Positions 28,404 through 37,536 of a DNA stretch of 64,000 nucleotides are shown here, in pieces. The notes under the pieces were generated by a model. That model made no database searches. It had not been told where the DNA came from and was given only the letters and a program-made list of their open reading frames with translations. The stretch lies in contig CAVRYN010000006.1 in NCBI GenBank assembly GCA_963725505.1, forward strand, positions 1-64,000. Direction: 5' to 3'. The first letter of the stretch is position 1. The number at the start of each line of letters is the position of its first letter. The DNA is from Udaeobacter sp963725505 (GTDB lineage: Bacteria; Verrucomicrobiota; Verrucomicrobiia; Chthoniobacterales; UBA10450). Position numbers and translations under genes: made by a program.

Positions 28404-29474
28404 TCAGCCGGGATTTGCATTGATCTCTCGATCGCTGCTGCGCGAGGCGCGCGCGACCGCGCCAGTAAACAACTGCATCGGCAAGTGCAGCCGCACCCCC
28501 CAAGCTTTCTCATCGTGCGCGGCGTGCGGAAAACATAAGTAAAGAAGATCGTGACCGTAGCGCCAACCTCTGCTTACCAGGGCCAGCGCCATGGCGACGG
28601 TTACTTCGTAGTTATCACCAGGCCAGCCGCTATCGAGATAGAAGCCTATTTTCCGCTTCGGCTCGCTCAGCACTCGTTCGAGCAGATCGTTTTTGTGAGA
28701 AAAGGTGCTCGACATGCAGACGGCCGCGCCAAACACCTCCGGATATTGCCAGACAGTATAGAAAGAAACGACCCCGCCTAACGAGGAACCCCACATCGTT
28801 CGATCGAGTCGGTTTCCGGTTGTCCTAAGAAACAGTTGCTCAGCAGGCACCAACTCTTCCACTATCGAACGCGCATAAGCCTCATAACCGGGTTTTGTAT
28901 ATTCCTCTTCGCGGCGCTCACCCGAGTAAACACCGACAATAATGAAGTCCTCGATGGCTTGCATTGCCCGCAGGATCTGGCTCGTTTCCTTTACGCCCCA
29001 ATCCTTGTGCTGAAATGCCTCGTGGGGAAAAAACAAGTTCTGTCCGTCCTGCATGTAGGCGAATGGGTAGCGCGCGAGGGTGTTCTCCTCGTAACCGGGC
29101 GGCAGGTACACGCGCAGACGATGGTGTCGATCAAGAATAGCTGATTCCACTTCTACCAAAGGCGAGAACCGCCCGTGGGGATCGCTGAAGAAATAAGGAT
29201 AAACGACGCGACCATCTTCCCCGGCCATGATCAACAGATTGTTAGGCCCAATCGCCCAGTGCAGACTGCCGTTCTTAATTAAACAGGGCTTGAAATAAAC
29301 GAATGGCTGTTGCGCCTCGATTTCAAAGCTCGCCGTGTTGCCGTCGCTGCTGACCGCCACGGGATAAACGTTCCGTTCCCAATCCAAGTCAGTGCGGATT
29401 ACCAGCGTCCCTGTTCCCGCTGGGTAACAGACGCGAAACTTTCGTTTGAAGCTGCGTTTGGAAGGTTGCGTCAT
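28404..29474 (-). CDS. Alpha/beta-hydrolase, enterochelin-esterase-like (esterase D family)
   Basis: 356 residues. The N-terminal 110 residues look like a beta-sandwich module, followed by an alpha/beta-hydrolase domain with RLRVYLPPGYEEN, FAYMQDGQNLFF, the nucleophile elbow TMWGSSLGGVVSFY (Ser near residue 220) and a C-terminal HAAHDEKAW likely to carry the catalytic His. This is the IroE/Fes-like putative esterase family; known members act on siderophore, feruloyl or trehalose esters. Without a signal peptide and next to glgX, a carbohydrate-ester role is possible but unproven. Confidence 0.82.
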   Translation of the reverse strand: MTQPSKRSFKRKFRVCYPAGTGTLVIRTDLDWERNVYPVAVSSDGNTASFEIEAQQPFVYFKPCLIKNGSLHWAIGPNNLLIMAGEDGRVVYPYFFSDPHGRFSPLVEVESAILDRHHRLRVYLPPGYEENTLARYPFAYMQDGQNLFFPHEAFQHKDWGVKETSQILRAMQAIEDFIIVGVYSGERREEEYTKPGYEAYARSIVEELVPAEQLFLRTTGNRLDRTMWGSSLGGVVSFYTVWQYPEVFGAAVCMSSTFSHKNDLLERVLSEPKRKIGFYLDSGWPGDNYEVTVAMALALVSRGWRYGHDLLYLCFPHAAHDEKAWGVRLHLPMQLFTGAVARASRSSDREINANPG

Positions 29475-29510
29475 GCGATTACTGTCTGTGTTCAGTTCAC
29501 TGGGACGCCG

Positions 29511-29963
29511 TTACTTCATGGCTTCGCCGGTGACCAGCCGATACACGATCAGTGTAATGAAACCTGCCATCGTCATGGTGTAGAAGATTGGAAAGATCCA
29601 GCGGAACTTTGGGTATCGCGATGGCTTACCTTCCAACTGGCCGAGCGCCACAAACTGGCTCATCTTCGCCTGCACCGTCATAGCCTCGATCTTTGCCAGG
29701 CACTCCTCCAATTCACTTTTCAGCCGCAGGCTCGTGAGCAACCCTACTAGTGAGAATAAAGTCATGAAGAAAAGCAGTGCCATTCGGATGAGGTCGCTTG
29801 CCTGAACGCTCTGCAGCAGGGCCAGCACTCCGGCGCAAATCACCGAGTAGGCGTTCATAAACGAGATGCGCTCGCTCTTGATGTAACGGGCGTTGTCCCA
29901 GTTCTGGCTGAAAGCGGCCGCGAAGATTTCGGGATCAATAGTGGCGGGCGTTTCGTTGTTCAC
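29511..29963 (-). CDS. Three-helix membrane protein of unknown function
   Basis: 150 residues with a polar N-terminus (PATIDPEIFAAAFSQNWDNA), two close membrane helices (AYSVICAGVLALLQSVQ and IRMALLFFMTLFSLVGLLTS), a charged helical loop (LKSELEECLAKIEAMTVQAK) and a third helix (WIFPIFYTMTMAGFITLIVY). The layout resembles small two-plus-one-helix effector-type membrane proteins, but no family is recognised. Its GTG start overlaps the glgX stop as GTGA, so it is translated with glgX. Confidence 0.65.
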   Translation of the reverse strand: MNNETPATIDPEIFAAAFSQNWDNARYIKSERISFMNAYSVICAGVLALLQSVQASDLIRMALLFFMTLFSLVGLLTSLRLKSELEECLAKIEAMTVQAKMSQFVALGQLEGKPSRYPKFRWIFPIFYTMTMAGFITLIVYRLVTGEAMK

Positions 29964-31990
29964 GATGTGAACTCCTTGCTGCTGCGTTCTAACACGACTA
30001 CCGAACGCGCGGCGAGTTCATAATCGAGTGAACTCACAGGCTCCTCCACGATGTCGTGTCGGCTCGTGTCCACGATACGTTTCCAGTTTTTATCTTCTTG
30101 AATGTGAAATCGCACGGGTTCCCAAAACGCATTGATCATCACGTACAGGTCGTTTGCGCCGTGCAGGCAGTAGGCGAGCGTGCGCGACGCGAAATCGACC
30201 GGTCCGTTCGCGCCGTACCAATGCACGTCCTCACGCCAATAGCGGCTGCGTGCGATCCATGGCCGCGCTTTTCGGAAGGCAATCATGTATTGAAAGAAGC
30301 GAAAGATGTCCCGGTTCTTTTCGAGTAATGACCAATCGAGCCATGTCGTTTCGTTGTCCTGGTTGTACGGATTGTTGTTGCCGTGTTGGGTATTGAGAAA
30401 CTCGTCGCCAGCGCAAAACATCGGCGTGCCGTTTGCCAGCATCAGCAGCGTGAAAAAATTCTTCACCTGCTGGCGCCGTAAAGCCAATACTTCGGGCGGC
30501 GCGCCATCGTCGCCTTCCCATCCGCAGTTCCAACTTCGATTATCGGCCGGCCCGTCGCGATTTGCCTGACCGTTCGCCTCATTGTGTTTTTGGTTGTAGG
30601 CGACGAGATCGTAGAGGCAAAACCCGTCATGAGAGGTTATGTAGTTCACGGTCTGATACGGTCGATACACATCACCGGGACCATCTGGAAACAAGTCATC
30701 GCTCCCGTACAGTCGCCGCATTAGGGCGCCAACGATGCCGGCATCGCCTTTCACAAACGAGCGGAGATCATCGCGGAATTGCCCGTTCCATTGTCGCCAG
30801 GCGAGTCCGGGAAAACTCCGGCCTAACAAGTAGGCATTAATGTCCCAGGCCTCCGCCACCAGCCGCAAGTCAAACACCAGCGCCGCCGCGGTCAACTCGG
30901 TCGCGATCGCCGGCGACTCGGTATTGATGCTGCCATCTTCATTGCGGGCGAAGACCGATGCCAGGTCGAAACGAAACCCGTCCACGCCCATACGCGCCGC
31001 CCAATGCTGCACGCTGCACAAAACGAGCAAGCGTGCGAGGGGATGCGCGCACCGCGTCGTATTGCCGCAGCCGGTATAGTCGAGGTAGCGCCCCGTCGTG
31101 CCTGACAAGTAATAGCTGTGATCATCGATCCCGCGGTAGGAATAGGTCGGTCCGCTTTCGTCACCTTCGGCGGTGTGGTTGTAAACGACGTCCAGCCACA
31201 CCTCGATGCCCGCTTCATGAAACGCTCGGACCATCTGCCGAAACTCTGCGATCGCGTCGCGCACGGCATAGCCTTGATGGGGTGCGAAAAAGCTGAGCGT
31301 CATGTAACCCCAGTAGTTGCCCTCTTGCGGATCAAATTGATGCACCGGCATCAGCTCGACCACGGTGATTCCCAGTTCCTTCAAATAAGGAATCTTCTCG
31401 ATTAACCCCAAAAATGTGCCGCGCTTCTCGTCAGGCACCCCGGAATTCGCTCGCGCGGTGAATCCTTTGACATGTAGCTCATAGACAACTGCGTCGTGCG
31501 TATGTCGCAGCGGCGGTGTTCCGCCCCAATCGAACGGCTGCTCGCTGCGCGGTAATACTCCCAAGATCGCACGGCCGTCGTTGCGACCCGGCTGCCTGGC
31601 CGCTTCGCGCGAAAACTCCGGCGGAAAAAACAATCGTTCCGCATACGGATCGAACAGGACCTTGTCCGCGTCGAAGCGCTGTCCCACCGGAGGGTTCCAT
31701 GGACCCTGCACTCGATAAGCGTAGTATCTCGCCGCAGGCGCCAACTGCTGCGGCACAAGACAATGCCAGACACGCGCGGTCTTATTCTTCAGCGGATTGA
31801 GTTGCAGCTGAAACATCGGCTCAACCAAATCCGTCGCGCCATACAGCAGCAAAGTGACGCCGCTCGCATGCCGCGAGTACAAAGTGAAGTTCCATGCCTG
31901 CTCGTTTTCCAGCCAAACCGCGCCCGGCGGTCCGAGACCGCCCTCGTTGTCCCACGCTTCCACCGTGCGCACCTGGGTAGTGTGGTTCAC
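29960..31990 (-). CDS. glgX: Glycogen debranching enzyme (isoamylase/GlgX family)
   Basis: Hydrolyses alpha-1,6 branches of phosphorylase-limit glycogen, freeing maltodextrins for malQ and glgP. 676 residues: N-terminal CBM48-like domain, then the GH13 barrel with DVVYNHTAEGDE, nucleophile region MGVDGFRFDLAS, acid/base Glu in LVAEAWD, and NYITSHDGF. The stretch between CGNTTRC and WAARMG departs from the family norm, perhaps by a compensated indel. The start is a GTG at 31990 that overlaps the stop of a truncated phosphorylase gene, so glgX may once have been the second gene of a glgP-glgX operon. Confidence 0.9.
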   Translation of the reverse strand: MNHTTQVRTVEAWDNEGGLGPPGAVWLENEQAWNFTLYSRHASGVTLLLYGATDLVEPMFQLQLNPLKNKTARVWHCLVPQQLAPAARYYAYRVQGPWNPPVGQRFDADKVLFDPYAERLFFPPEFSREAARQPGRNDGRAILGVLPRSEQPFDWGGTPPLRHTHDAVVYELHVKGFTARANSGVPDEKRGTFLGLIEKIPYLKELGITVVELMPVHQFDPQEGNYWGYMTLSFFAPHQGYAVRDAIAEFRQMVRAFHEAGIEVWLDVVYNHTAEGDESGPTYSYRGIDDHSYYLSGTTGRYLDYTGCGNTTRCAHPLARLLVLCSVQHWAARMGVDGFRFDLASVFARNEDGSINTESPAIATELTAAALVFDLRLVAEAWDINAYLLGRSFPGLAWRQWNGQFRDDLRSFVKGDAGIVGALMRRLYGSDDLFPDGPGDVYRPYQTVNYITSHDGFCLYDLVAYNQKHNEANGQANRDGPADNRSWNCGWEGDDGAPPEVLALRRQQVKNFFTLLMLANGTPMFCAGDEFLNTQHGNNNPYNQDNETTWLDWSLLEKNRDIFRFFQYMIAFRKARPWIARSRYWREDVHWYGANGPVDFASRTLAYCLHGANDLYVMINAFWEPVRFHIQEDKNWKRIVDTSRHDIVEEPVSSLDYELAARSVVVLERSSKEFTS

Positions 31991-32124
31991 TTCGGTGCTT
32001 GTTCGGCCGCGGCGCGCACTGTATCGCCGGCTAAAATACCGAGGCCGCTGCTGTATGTTGGCATCGCTGGATCAAGGGCGATTTCGATCGAGAAATAGGC
32101 GATTCGTTTGTCAGGCAGGTTCAT
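31987..32124 (-). pseudogene. N-terminal remnant of a second (short-type) alpha-glucan phosphorylase
   Basis: 45 residues: KRIAYFSIEIALDPAMPTYS, then SGLGILAGDTVRAAAEQAP, then a stop. This matches the N-terminus of the short bacterial/archaeal alpha-glucan phosphorylases (IAYFSMEIxLxxxxPTYSGGLGxLAGD), a different type from the long glgP at 7820-10333. The remaining 500 or more residues are missing. The stop overlaps the glgX GTG start as GTGA, so the deletion left a short ORF fused to the glgX translation signals; it may now act only as a leader. Confidence 0.8.
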
Positions 32125-32268
32125 AGCTTGCACTTCCAGTGCGCTTCAAATTCAACCACTCAGGTGTCCGTCGCCGCTGCGCAATGCCGCGAATTGCGAA
32201 ACATTGGCCGTTTCTCGCCCAAAACTTCATTTTTTAGGTTCCGCTGCAGAAAGCAAAATGGTGCACTG

Positions 32269-32715
32269 CTACACGGCTGCGCGCATCGATTTAAGTTCGA
32301 GACGGCACGCTTCGCCGAATGGCTCGAGCGGATCAGTGGTCCATTTCTGAACGAGTTTACGCATTTCGTCGACCGAAAGATTGGGAGAGAAGTATTGTTC
32401 GGTGATGAAGTGCAGCGTGGCTTCTCCCTGCGCCAGGACTGCGTCCGAGGCGCAAAGGCGAATGCGGTTCAGCAGAGCATAGGCATGCAACAACGTCTCC
32501 GGTTTTTCCAACGTGCGCTCGAACGAGTCAATGATCCGTGCCGAGCATTCGCTGATGAACTCGCCGTAAAGAGTTTCGCGCCTCCGGATCTCGGCGCGAA
32601 GCAATTCCCGTTTGCTAAGGGCTCGTTGCGTGACCCAGGTAGTCGCCACCGAGGCGGACCCACCAACGAGCGATCCGAGAATGCCAGCCATTGCAGTGAC
32701 GATTGCGGTATCCAT
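32269..32715 (-). CDS. Hypothetical protein with N-terminal membrane helix (148 aa)
   Basis: 148 residues: an N-terminal hydrophobic segment (AIVTAMAGILGSLVGGSASV), then a charged helical domain (ALSKRELLRAEIRRRETLYG, FISECSARIIDSFERTLEKP). This layout is common in small membrane-anchored proteins of unknown function. It sits between the phosphorylase remnant and the phosphoketolase remnant, so it may have arrived with, or survived, the deletions there. No family recognised. Confidence 0.55.
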   Translation of the reverse strand: MDTAIVTAMAGILGSLVGGSASVATTWVTQRALSKRELLRAEIRRRETLYGEFISECSARIIDSFERTLEKPETLLHAYALLNRIRLCASDAVLAQGEATLHFITEQYFSPNLSVDEMRKLVQKWTTDPLEPFGEACRLELKSMRAAV

Positions 32716-32727
32716 CAGTTACCAAGG

Positions 32728-32964
32728 CTAACCTTTCCGGTTCCAATTCCAATTGCGAACCTCGGACAGGTCTTCGCCATACTCGCGGATGTAATGTTGG
32801 TGCTCAATCAGTTTGTCCTGCAGGGCTTGCTTGGCATATGCGGCTCGGGCCGCCAGACCGGGCACAGGATCAATGACATCGCCGACCAGGTGGAAACGGT
32901 CAAGATCGTTGAGTACCACATGTCGAATGACGTGGTGATGGTGCCCTTCTCCTTGTAGCCGCGG
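32728..32964 (-). pseudogene. C-terminal remnant of a second phosphoketolase
   Basis: About 78 codons match the phosphoketolase C-terminus: RGYKEKGTITTSFDM, then in the next frame VVLNDLDRFHLVGDVIDPVP, AAYAKQALQDKLIEHQHYIR and EYGEDLSEVRNWNW. One G is missing between the two pieces (near 32923). The sequence differs clearly from the C-terminus of xfp at 10446, so it belonged to another phosphoketolase type. Nothing upstream encodes the rest of the enzyme, so this is a deletion scar. Confidence 0.8.
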
Positions 32965-33414
32965 AATAAAAGAGCGGCCGCACCGGCGAGGCTCTAAATA
33001 GAGTGGCAGATGCACATGCACTTACATCACACCGTAGAATGTCTGGATCGGGCCGTCAAAATCGACAGCTAATTTGGTACCCCGCACAGAAACTCAGGCC
33101 CGCTCGTGCTAGAATTTGTGCTAGACCGAGGCGCATTCTAGTCACCATTCGAGAGCGCGATGAATTTCACACTAAAAACCTGTTTTCCCTTCGTAAAACG
33201 CGTTAGTTTTGAATGAAAAGCGACGCGCTGAAATCGATGATTTCGCAATCCTAAGTCTGGCGCGTTCTCCACGACAGTCGTAACGACCGCAAAAATTTGA
33301 GACTGCCGGGGAAAGCTATCTACCAAGGGGCGGCATCTCGCATTGTGCATATTTGTGCAATGAATTTGTTGCGAATTTGTTGCGAAATCACATCGCTCTC
33401 CATTTTATAGAGAG
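32965..33414. other. Non-coding stretch before tRNA-Asp
   Basis: About 450 bases without a convincing gene on either strand. A short direct repeat (GAATTTGTTGCGAATTTGTTGCGAA) lies at 33362-33386. AT content is higher than in the neighbouring genes. Nothing else recognised. Confidence 0.45.
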
Positions 33415-33488
33415 CGGAGCCTACGGGGCTCGAACCCGCAACCTCCGCCGTGACAGGGCGGCGCTCTAACCAATTGAGCTAAGGCTCC
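33415..33488 (-). tRNA. tRNA-Asp (GTC)
   Basis: Full cloverleaf on the minus strand: acceptor stem GGAGCCT/AGGCTCC with discriminator G; D-arm with GCTC..TTGGTTA..GAGC; anticodon stem GCCGC/GCGGC-like with loop CTGTCAC (anticodon GTC); T-arm GCGGG TTCGAGC CCCGT. The 3' CCA is not encoded. Confidence 0.93.
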
Positions 33489-33580
33489 CGACGAAAAGCG
33501 AACGTTAGCGGGGACGGCATTGACTGCAACTCGCCGCGTGCGTGGGCGCTGCCAGCAGGAGGCGTTTCGTCGGGAAATCT

Positions 33581-33704
33581 TAAGTTCCAAACTCCAACCC
33601 CCAAATAAACTCCAAGCCCCAAATTCCAAATACGCTCGCCGCGTGCTAACCGTTTTTGTAGCTTGCGAACTGAGTTTTGTTTGGTGCTTGAGTCTTGGAA
33701 CTTT
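33581..33704. repeat. Imperfect inverted repeat rich in CCAA/TTGG
   Basis: Left arm from 33581 (AAGTTCCAAACTCCAACC and following CCAA-rich units); right arm about 33681-33704 (TGGTGCTTGAGTCTTGGAACT). The arms pair imperfectly across about 60 bases. The remaining sequence between the tRNA and mpa holds no gene; the mpa promoter should lie between 33710 and 33836. Confidence 0.5.
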
Positions 33705-33836
33705 CGCCGTAGGCGATGGTTGAACATTTTGTATCATGGTGGCGTCGAACTCCGAAAGGTTTCGCGAGTGAAAGATTGCGAATGCGCCTGATAAAGCTAT
33801 AATGCTACTCGGTTCGGCGGATTGACCCAAACCATA

Positions 33837-35522
33837 ATGAGCGACGAGCGCAGCGAGGGACTTGAGGACGGGGAAGGGAACTCGACTCCGGACAATCTCC
33901 TCGATTCATTCGACAGGGTGATTGCGTCGTTGCCGCCGGGCGATCCGGTTCGGCGCGACCTGTTGGAATTGCGGCCGCAGATTTTCGATCAGCAGGAAAC
34001 GATGGTCGAAGCGCGCCGGATGATCGAAAAGCTCGAAGAAGTCATCAAGAAAGTCACTTCGCCCGCGAACCGAATCGGCACGTTTCTTGGCGCCACCTCG
34101 AAGGATACGGCGCACATCGTGGTGGGAGGCGCCGATTATTATTGCAACATCGATCCGCGCATTTCGCTTGCGAAATTAAAAAAGGGGACCCGCGTGCTTG
34201 TCAATGAAGCTTTCGTTATTGTCGGTGATCTCGGATTTGAGACGGCCGGTCCGGTAACAAAAATTACTGAAGTAATCGGCAAAGACCGGTTGCGGGTCGG
34301 CTCAGAGCACGGATTGCAATCGATGGTCCTACAGCGTTCCGCCGATCTGGCTCACTCCACCTTAAAGTCAGGCGACGAAGTCCGTGTTGATTCAAATTAC
34401 CGGATGGCGCTGGAGACGCTCTCCAGCCCAAAATCCCACGAGCATTATCTGGATACTGTGCCAGAGCTGCCGTGGGGAAAGGTCGGCGGACAGGAAGCGG
34501 CGCTCCAGGCCATCAAAGACGCCATCGAGTTGCCGCTCTTGCATGCCGATCTTTTCCAAAAATTTCAGCATGCCACGCCGAAAGGATTTCTGCTTTACGG
34601 TCCGCCGGGTTGCGGGAAGACGCTCATTGGCAAAGCGACCGCCTACAATTTGACCAAGCAGCTTCGGGAAAGGGCCGGTACCGAGATGAGCGAATATTTC
34701 ATGCACGTCAAAGGTCCCGAGATTTTGAACATGTGGGTGGGAGAATCGGAACGGATGGTGCGCGAAATTTTTGCCACCGCTCGCGAGAAACGAAGCGAAG
34801 GTTTTATGCCCTTTCTGTTTATCGACGAGGCCGAATCGATCCTCGGCACCCGGCGCGCATCGCGTCACTCAAATATTCTTTCGACGCTTGTGCCGATGTT
34901 CTGCTCCGAGATGGATGGAATCGATTCGCTAAACGACGTGGTAATTATCCTCGCTTCCAATCGCGCCGATCTGATTGACCCGGCAATTCTGCGTCCGGGC
35001 CGGATCGATCGAAAAATCAAGGTCAATCGGCCAGACAACCTGGGTGCGCGCGAAATCTACCGCATTTATCTGACAGATGGCCTTCCTTACGATGGTGTAA
35101 TTGCGAAAGAAGCCGATGGATTGGGAGCGTCCATCGAGCGTCTGATCGAGCGCTTTGTAGATTGGCAGTTTACGCGCCGCGAGGAAAACAAATTTCTGGA
35201 GGTAACGCTCCGCAGCGGGCGCAAGGAGACGCTTTACCGCAGCGATCTCATCAGTGGCGCGATCATTGCCTCGATCGTCGAGCGGGCGAAGGCGATGGCG
35301 ATTAAAAGGGCCATCGCCACTCAACGGGAGGAAGGAATTCGGGAAACGGATTTGCAACTGGCTTTCAACGCCGAGTACATGGAAAACGATATTTTCCCGA
35401 CGACGGACATCACCGAAGACTGGCTCAAGCTAATCGATTACGATCCGGAAAACGTGGTGAAAATTTCGCCCGTTCGTCCATTGTCTGATTCCCGATCGCG
35501 CACACCTTCGGCGGTGATTTGA
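33837..35522 (+). CDS. mpa: Proteasome-associated AAA ATPase (Mpa/ARC type)
   Basis: Hexameric ATPase that recognises pupylated proteins and unfolds them into the 20S proteasome. 561 residues. N-terminal coiled coil about 40-75 (PQIFDQQETMVEARRMIEKL), then two OB-like domains, then the AAA module: Walker A LLYGPPGCGKT near 253, pore and ISS region, Walker B FLFIDEAESILG near 328, and sensor/arginine-finger ASNRADLIDPAILRPGRIDRK. The actinobacterial C-terminal GQYL proteasome-docking tail is not seen; the protein ends SRSRTPSAVI. The ATG at 33837 is preferred to the TTG at 33822. dop follows 109 bases downstream. No 20S subunit genes are nearby. Confidence 0.93.
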   Translation: MSDERSEGLEDGEGNSTPDNLLDSFDRVIASLPPGDPVRRDLLELRPQIFDQQETMVEARRMIEKLEEVIKKVTSPANRIGTFLGATSKDTAHIVVGGADYYCNIDPRISLAKLKKGTRVLVNEAFVIVGDLGFETAGPVTKITEVIGKDRLRVGSEHGLQSMVLQRSADLAHSTLKSGDEVRVDSNYRMALETLSSPKSHEHYLDTVPELPWGKVGGQEAALQAIKDAIELPLLHADLFQKFQHATPKGFLLYGPPGCGKTLIGKATAYNLTKQLRERAGTEMSEYFMHVKGPEILNMWVGESERMVREIFATAREKRSEGFMPFLFIDEAESILGTRRASRHSNILSTLVPMFCSEMDGIDSLNDVVIILASNRADLIDPAILRPGRIDRKIKVNRPDNLGAREIYRIYLTDGLPYDGVIAKEADGLGASIERLIERFVDWQFTRREENKFLEVTLRSGRKETLYRSDLISGAIIASIVERAKAMAIKRAIATQREEGIRETDLQLAFNAEYMENDIFPTTDITEDWLKLIDYDPENVVKISPVRPLSDSRSRTPSAVI

Positions 35523-35631
35523 TCCAGTTTGGTGACGAGCTACAGATGAACACAAATCATCTTAGCGCGACTTGTGTCGCAGTCACAACGGCGTCCGATG
35601 GTGGACGTTCGATGTTTTACCTTTCTCAACA

Positions 35632-37161
35632 ATGAAACGCGTCTTTGGGCTGGAGACGGAGTACGGCATCACTCTAAGCGGCGCGGAAACCGTGGATGTT
35701 GTGGCCGAATCGATCGAGCTAGTGCGGCGCTACACCGAGCACGGCGCGCTGATGAAATGGGATTATGACCTGGAAGATCCGCATCTTGATGCGCGCGGGT
35801 TTCGTGCGCGCGAATTACTTCAGGACACCGACGAATCGGCTTACTACGAGATCGATAAACGTCGACCGCTCAGTTTCGAGGAAATAAAAAGCGATCTCGT
35901 GCTTTCAAACGGCGCCCGGTTTTACAACGATCACGCACACCCGGAATATTCCACGCCAGAGTGCACAGCTCTTCAGCAGATCGTTGCACAGGACAAAGCG
36001 GGCGAGCGCATCCTCGCGGAATGCGCGCGGCGTCGAAATCAGAAGTTGCCGCCCGGCTACGAAGTCCGGCTTTACAAAAACAATACCGACTTTGCCGGGC
36101 ATAGTTACGGTTGTCACGACAATTACCTGATGAGTCGCGATACCGCATGGGACCGAATCGTCGCTGGCATTCTGCCGTTTCTCGTCACCCGCCAGATTTT
36201 CGCGGGCGCCGGAAAGATGGGCATCGAAGCGGAGAGCGGCCAAAGCGATCCCGGGATTTATCAAATCTCGCAGCGCGCCGATTTTTTCAGCGTAGTGGTG
36301 AGCATCGACACGATGAATCGGCGCCCGCTCATCAACACGCGTGACGAGCCGCATGTGGACGCAAGCCGTTATCGCCGCTTTCACGTTATCCTTGGCGATT
36401 CGAACATGAGCGAATGGGCCACGGCCATGAAGATCGGGACCACGGCACTTGTTCTCGATTTGATTGAGCGCGGAGAAGCGCCCCAACTCGAGATTGCGCA
36501 ACCGGTTGATGCCAACAGATCAATCAGCCGCGATCAAACTTACGATTGGATCATCGAACTGAAAGATGGTCGCAAAATCTCTGCGATTGACGTGCAACGC
36601 GTTTATCTGCGCGCCGCCAGCCAATTGCACAACGGCATGAGCGAAGAGCAACAATGGATATTGCGCGAATGGGAAAATGTCCTCAACGATCTCGAGCGTG
36701 ACGTAATGTCAACGCGAGACCGTGTCGATTGGGCAGCCAAAAAGTTCTTATTGGACGCATTACAGGAAGAGGAAAAACTTTCCTGGAGCGATCCCTGGCT
36801 GCAATCCATCGATCTGGAATATCACAATCTCGATCTCGACCGTGGATTATACTACGAGCTGCTGCGCAAAGGTTTGATGTGCCGCGTCACGAACGAGGAT
36901 GAGATCAAAACCGCGATCTTCAATCCGCCCGAGACAACGCGCGCATTTTTCCGGGGACGCGCCGTCGCGCGTTTTAACGATGAGATTTCCTCCATCCAGT
37001 GGGACGAAATCGTTTTTGCAAATCCCGCGACCGCGGGACACTCATGTCGCGTCGCGTTGCCAGAGGCAGCGCTGAATGCGCGCCTGGCCGCGCTGAATCA
37101 CGCCGCGCGTAACGGAAAAGATTTCTCGGAATTCATGAACGCTATCGCGCAGATTGACTGA
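35632..37161 (+). CDS. dop: Depupylase/Pup deamidase-like carboxylate-amine ligase (Dop)
   Basis: Removes Pup from proteins or deamidates its C-terminal Gln. 509 residues. Key segments match Dop: FGLETEYGIT (catalytic Glu/Tyr region), KWDYDLEDPHLDARGF, LSNGARFYNDHAHPEYSTPE, YKNNTDFAGHSYGCHDNYLM, INTRDEPHVDASRYRRFHVI and NPPETTRAFFRGRAVARF. HENYLM-type residues and overall order favour Dop over PafA. The start at 35632 is chosen because the conserved KRVFGLETEYG begins there. In actinobacteria pup, prcB and prcA follow dop; here a convergent vapC follows directly, and no Pup-like ORF ending in GGQ or GGE was found nearby. Confidence 0.92.
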   Translation: MKRVFGLETEYGITLSGAETVDVVAESIELVRRYTEHGALMKWDYDLEDPHLDARGFRARELLQDTDESAYYEIDKRRPLSFEEIKSDLVLSNGARFYNDHAHPEYSTPECTALQQIVAQDKAGERILAECARRRNQKLPPGYEVRLYKNNTDFAGHSYGCHDNYLMSRDTAWDRIVAGILPFLVTRQIFAGAGKMGIEAESGQSDPGIYQISQRADFFSVVVSIDTMNRRPLINTRDEPHVDASRYRRFHVILGDSNMSEWATAMKIGTTALVLDLIERGEAPQLEIAQPVDANRSISRDQTYDWIIELKDGRKISAIDVQRVYLRAASQLHNGMSEEQQWILREWENVLNDLERDVMSTRDRVDWAAKKFLLDALQEEEKLSWSDPWLQSIDLEYHNLDLDRGLYYELLRKGLMCRVTNEDEIKTAIFNPPETTRAFFRGRAVARFNDEISSIQWDEIVFANPATAGHSCRVALPEAALNARLAALNHAARNGKDFSEFMNAIAQID

Positions 37162-37536
37162 TCATCTTTTGGCGCGAAACCTTACGCCGCGTATCCGTTC
37201 AAAATCTGCGTCCTGTGTCCAAATGACTGCGTTTTCTGCACGCGCGGTTGCCAGAACAATGCTGTCAGCCATCGGCACTTTCTCGGACTGACTTATTGCT
37301 GCTGCGTCGATCGCCAGTCTTAAGGTGAGATCGACAATTCGTCCGGCGCGAAGAGTTGCGGTTGCCTCGAGCGCGGCGTGTCGGTCTCGTTGTTGACAGA
37401 CGCGCTTGTAAACCTCAAACACGACAATCGTCGGCACGATTAAATCGCTCGTTTTTTCAATAGCCGGAGCGAAAAACGCAGCATTCGGGCCGGCAGCGAA
37501 GTATTCGAGCCAGGCTGAGGAATCGACGAGATTCAC
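37162..37536 (-). CDS. vapC: Type II toxin VapC, PIN-domain ribonuclease
   Basis: 124-residue PIN domain with all acidic residues: VDSSAWLEYF (Asp near 4), VVFEVYKRV (Glu near 41), MADSIVLATA (Asp near 91) and WTQDADF (Asp near 109). Cleaves RNA, commonly initiator tRNA, when free of antitoxin. The start overlaps the vapB stop by four bases. It converges with dop end to end. Confidence 0.9.
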   Translation of the reverse strand: MNLVDSSAWLEYFAAGPNAAFFAPAIEKTSDLIVPTIVVFEVYKRVCQQRDRHAALEATATLRAGRIVDLTLRLAIDAAAISQSEKVPMADSIVLATARAENAVIWTQDADFERIRGVRFRAKR

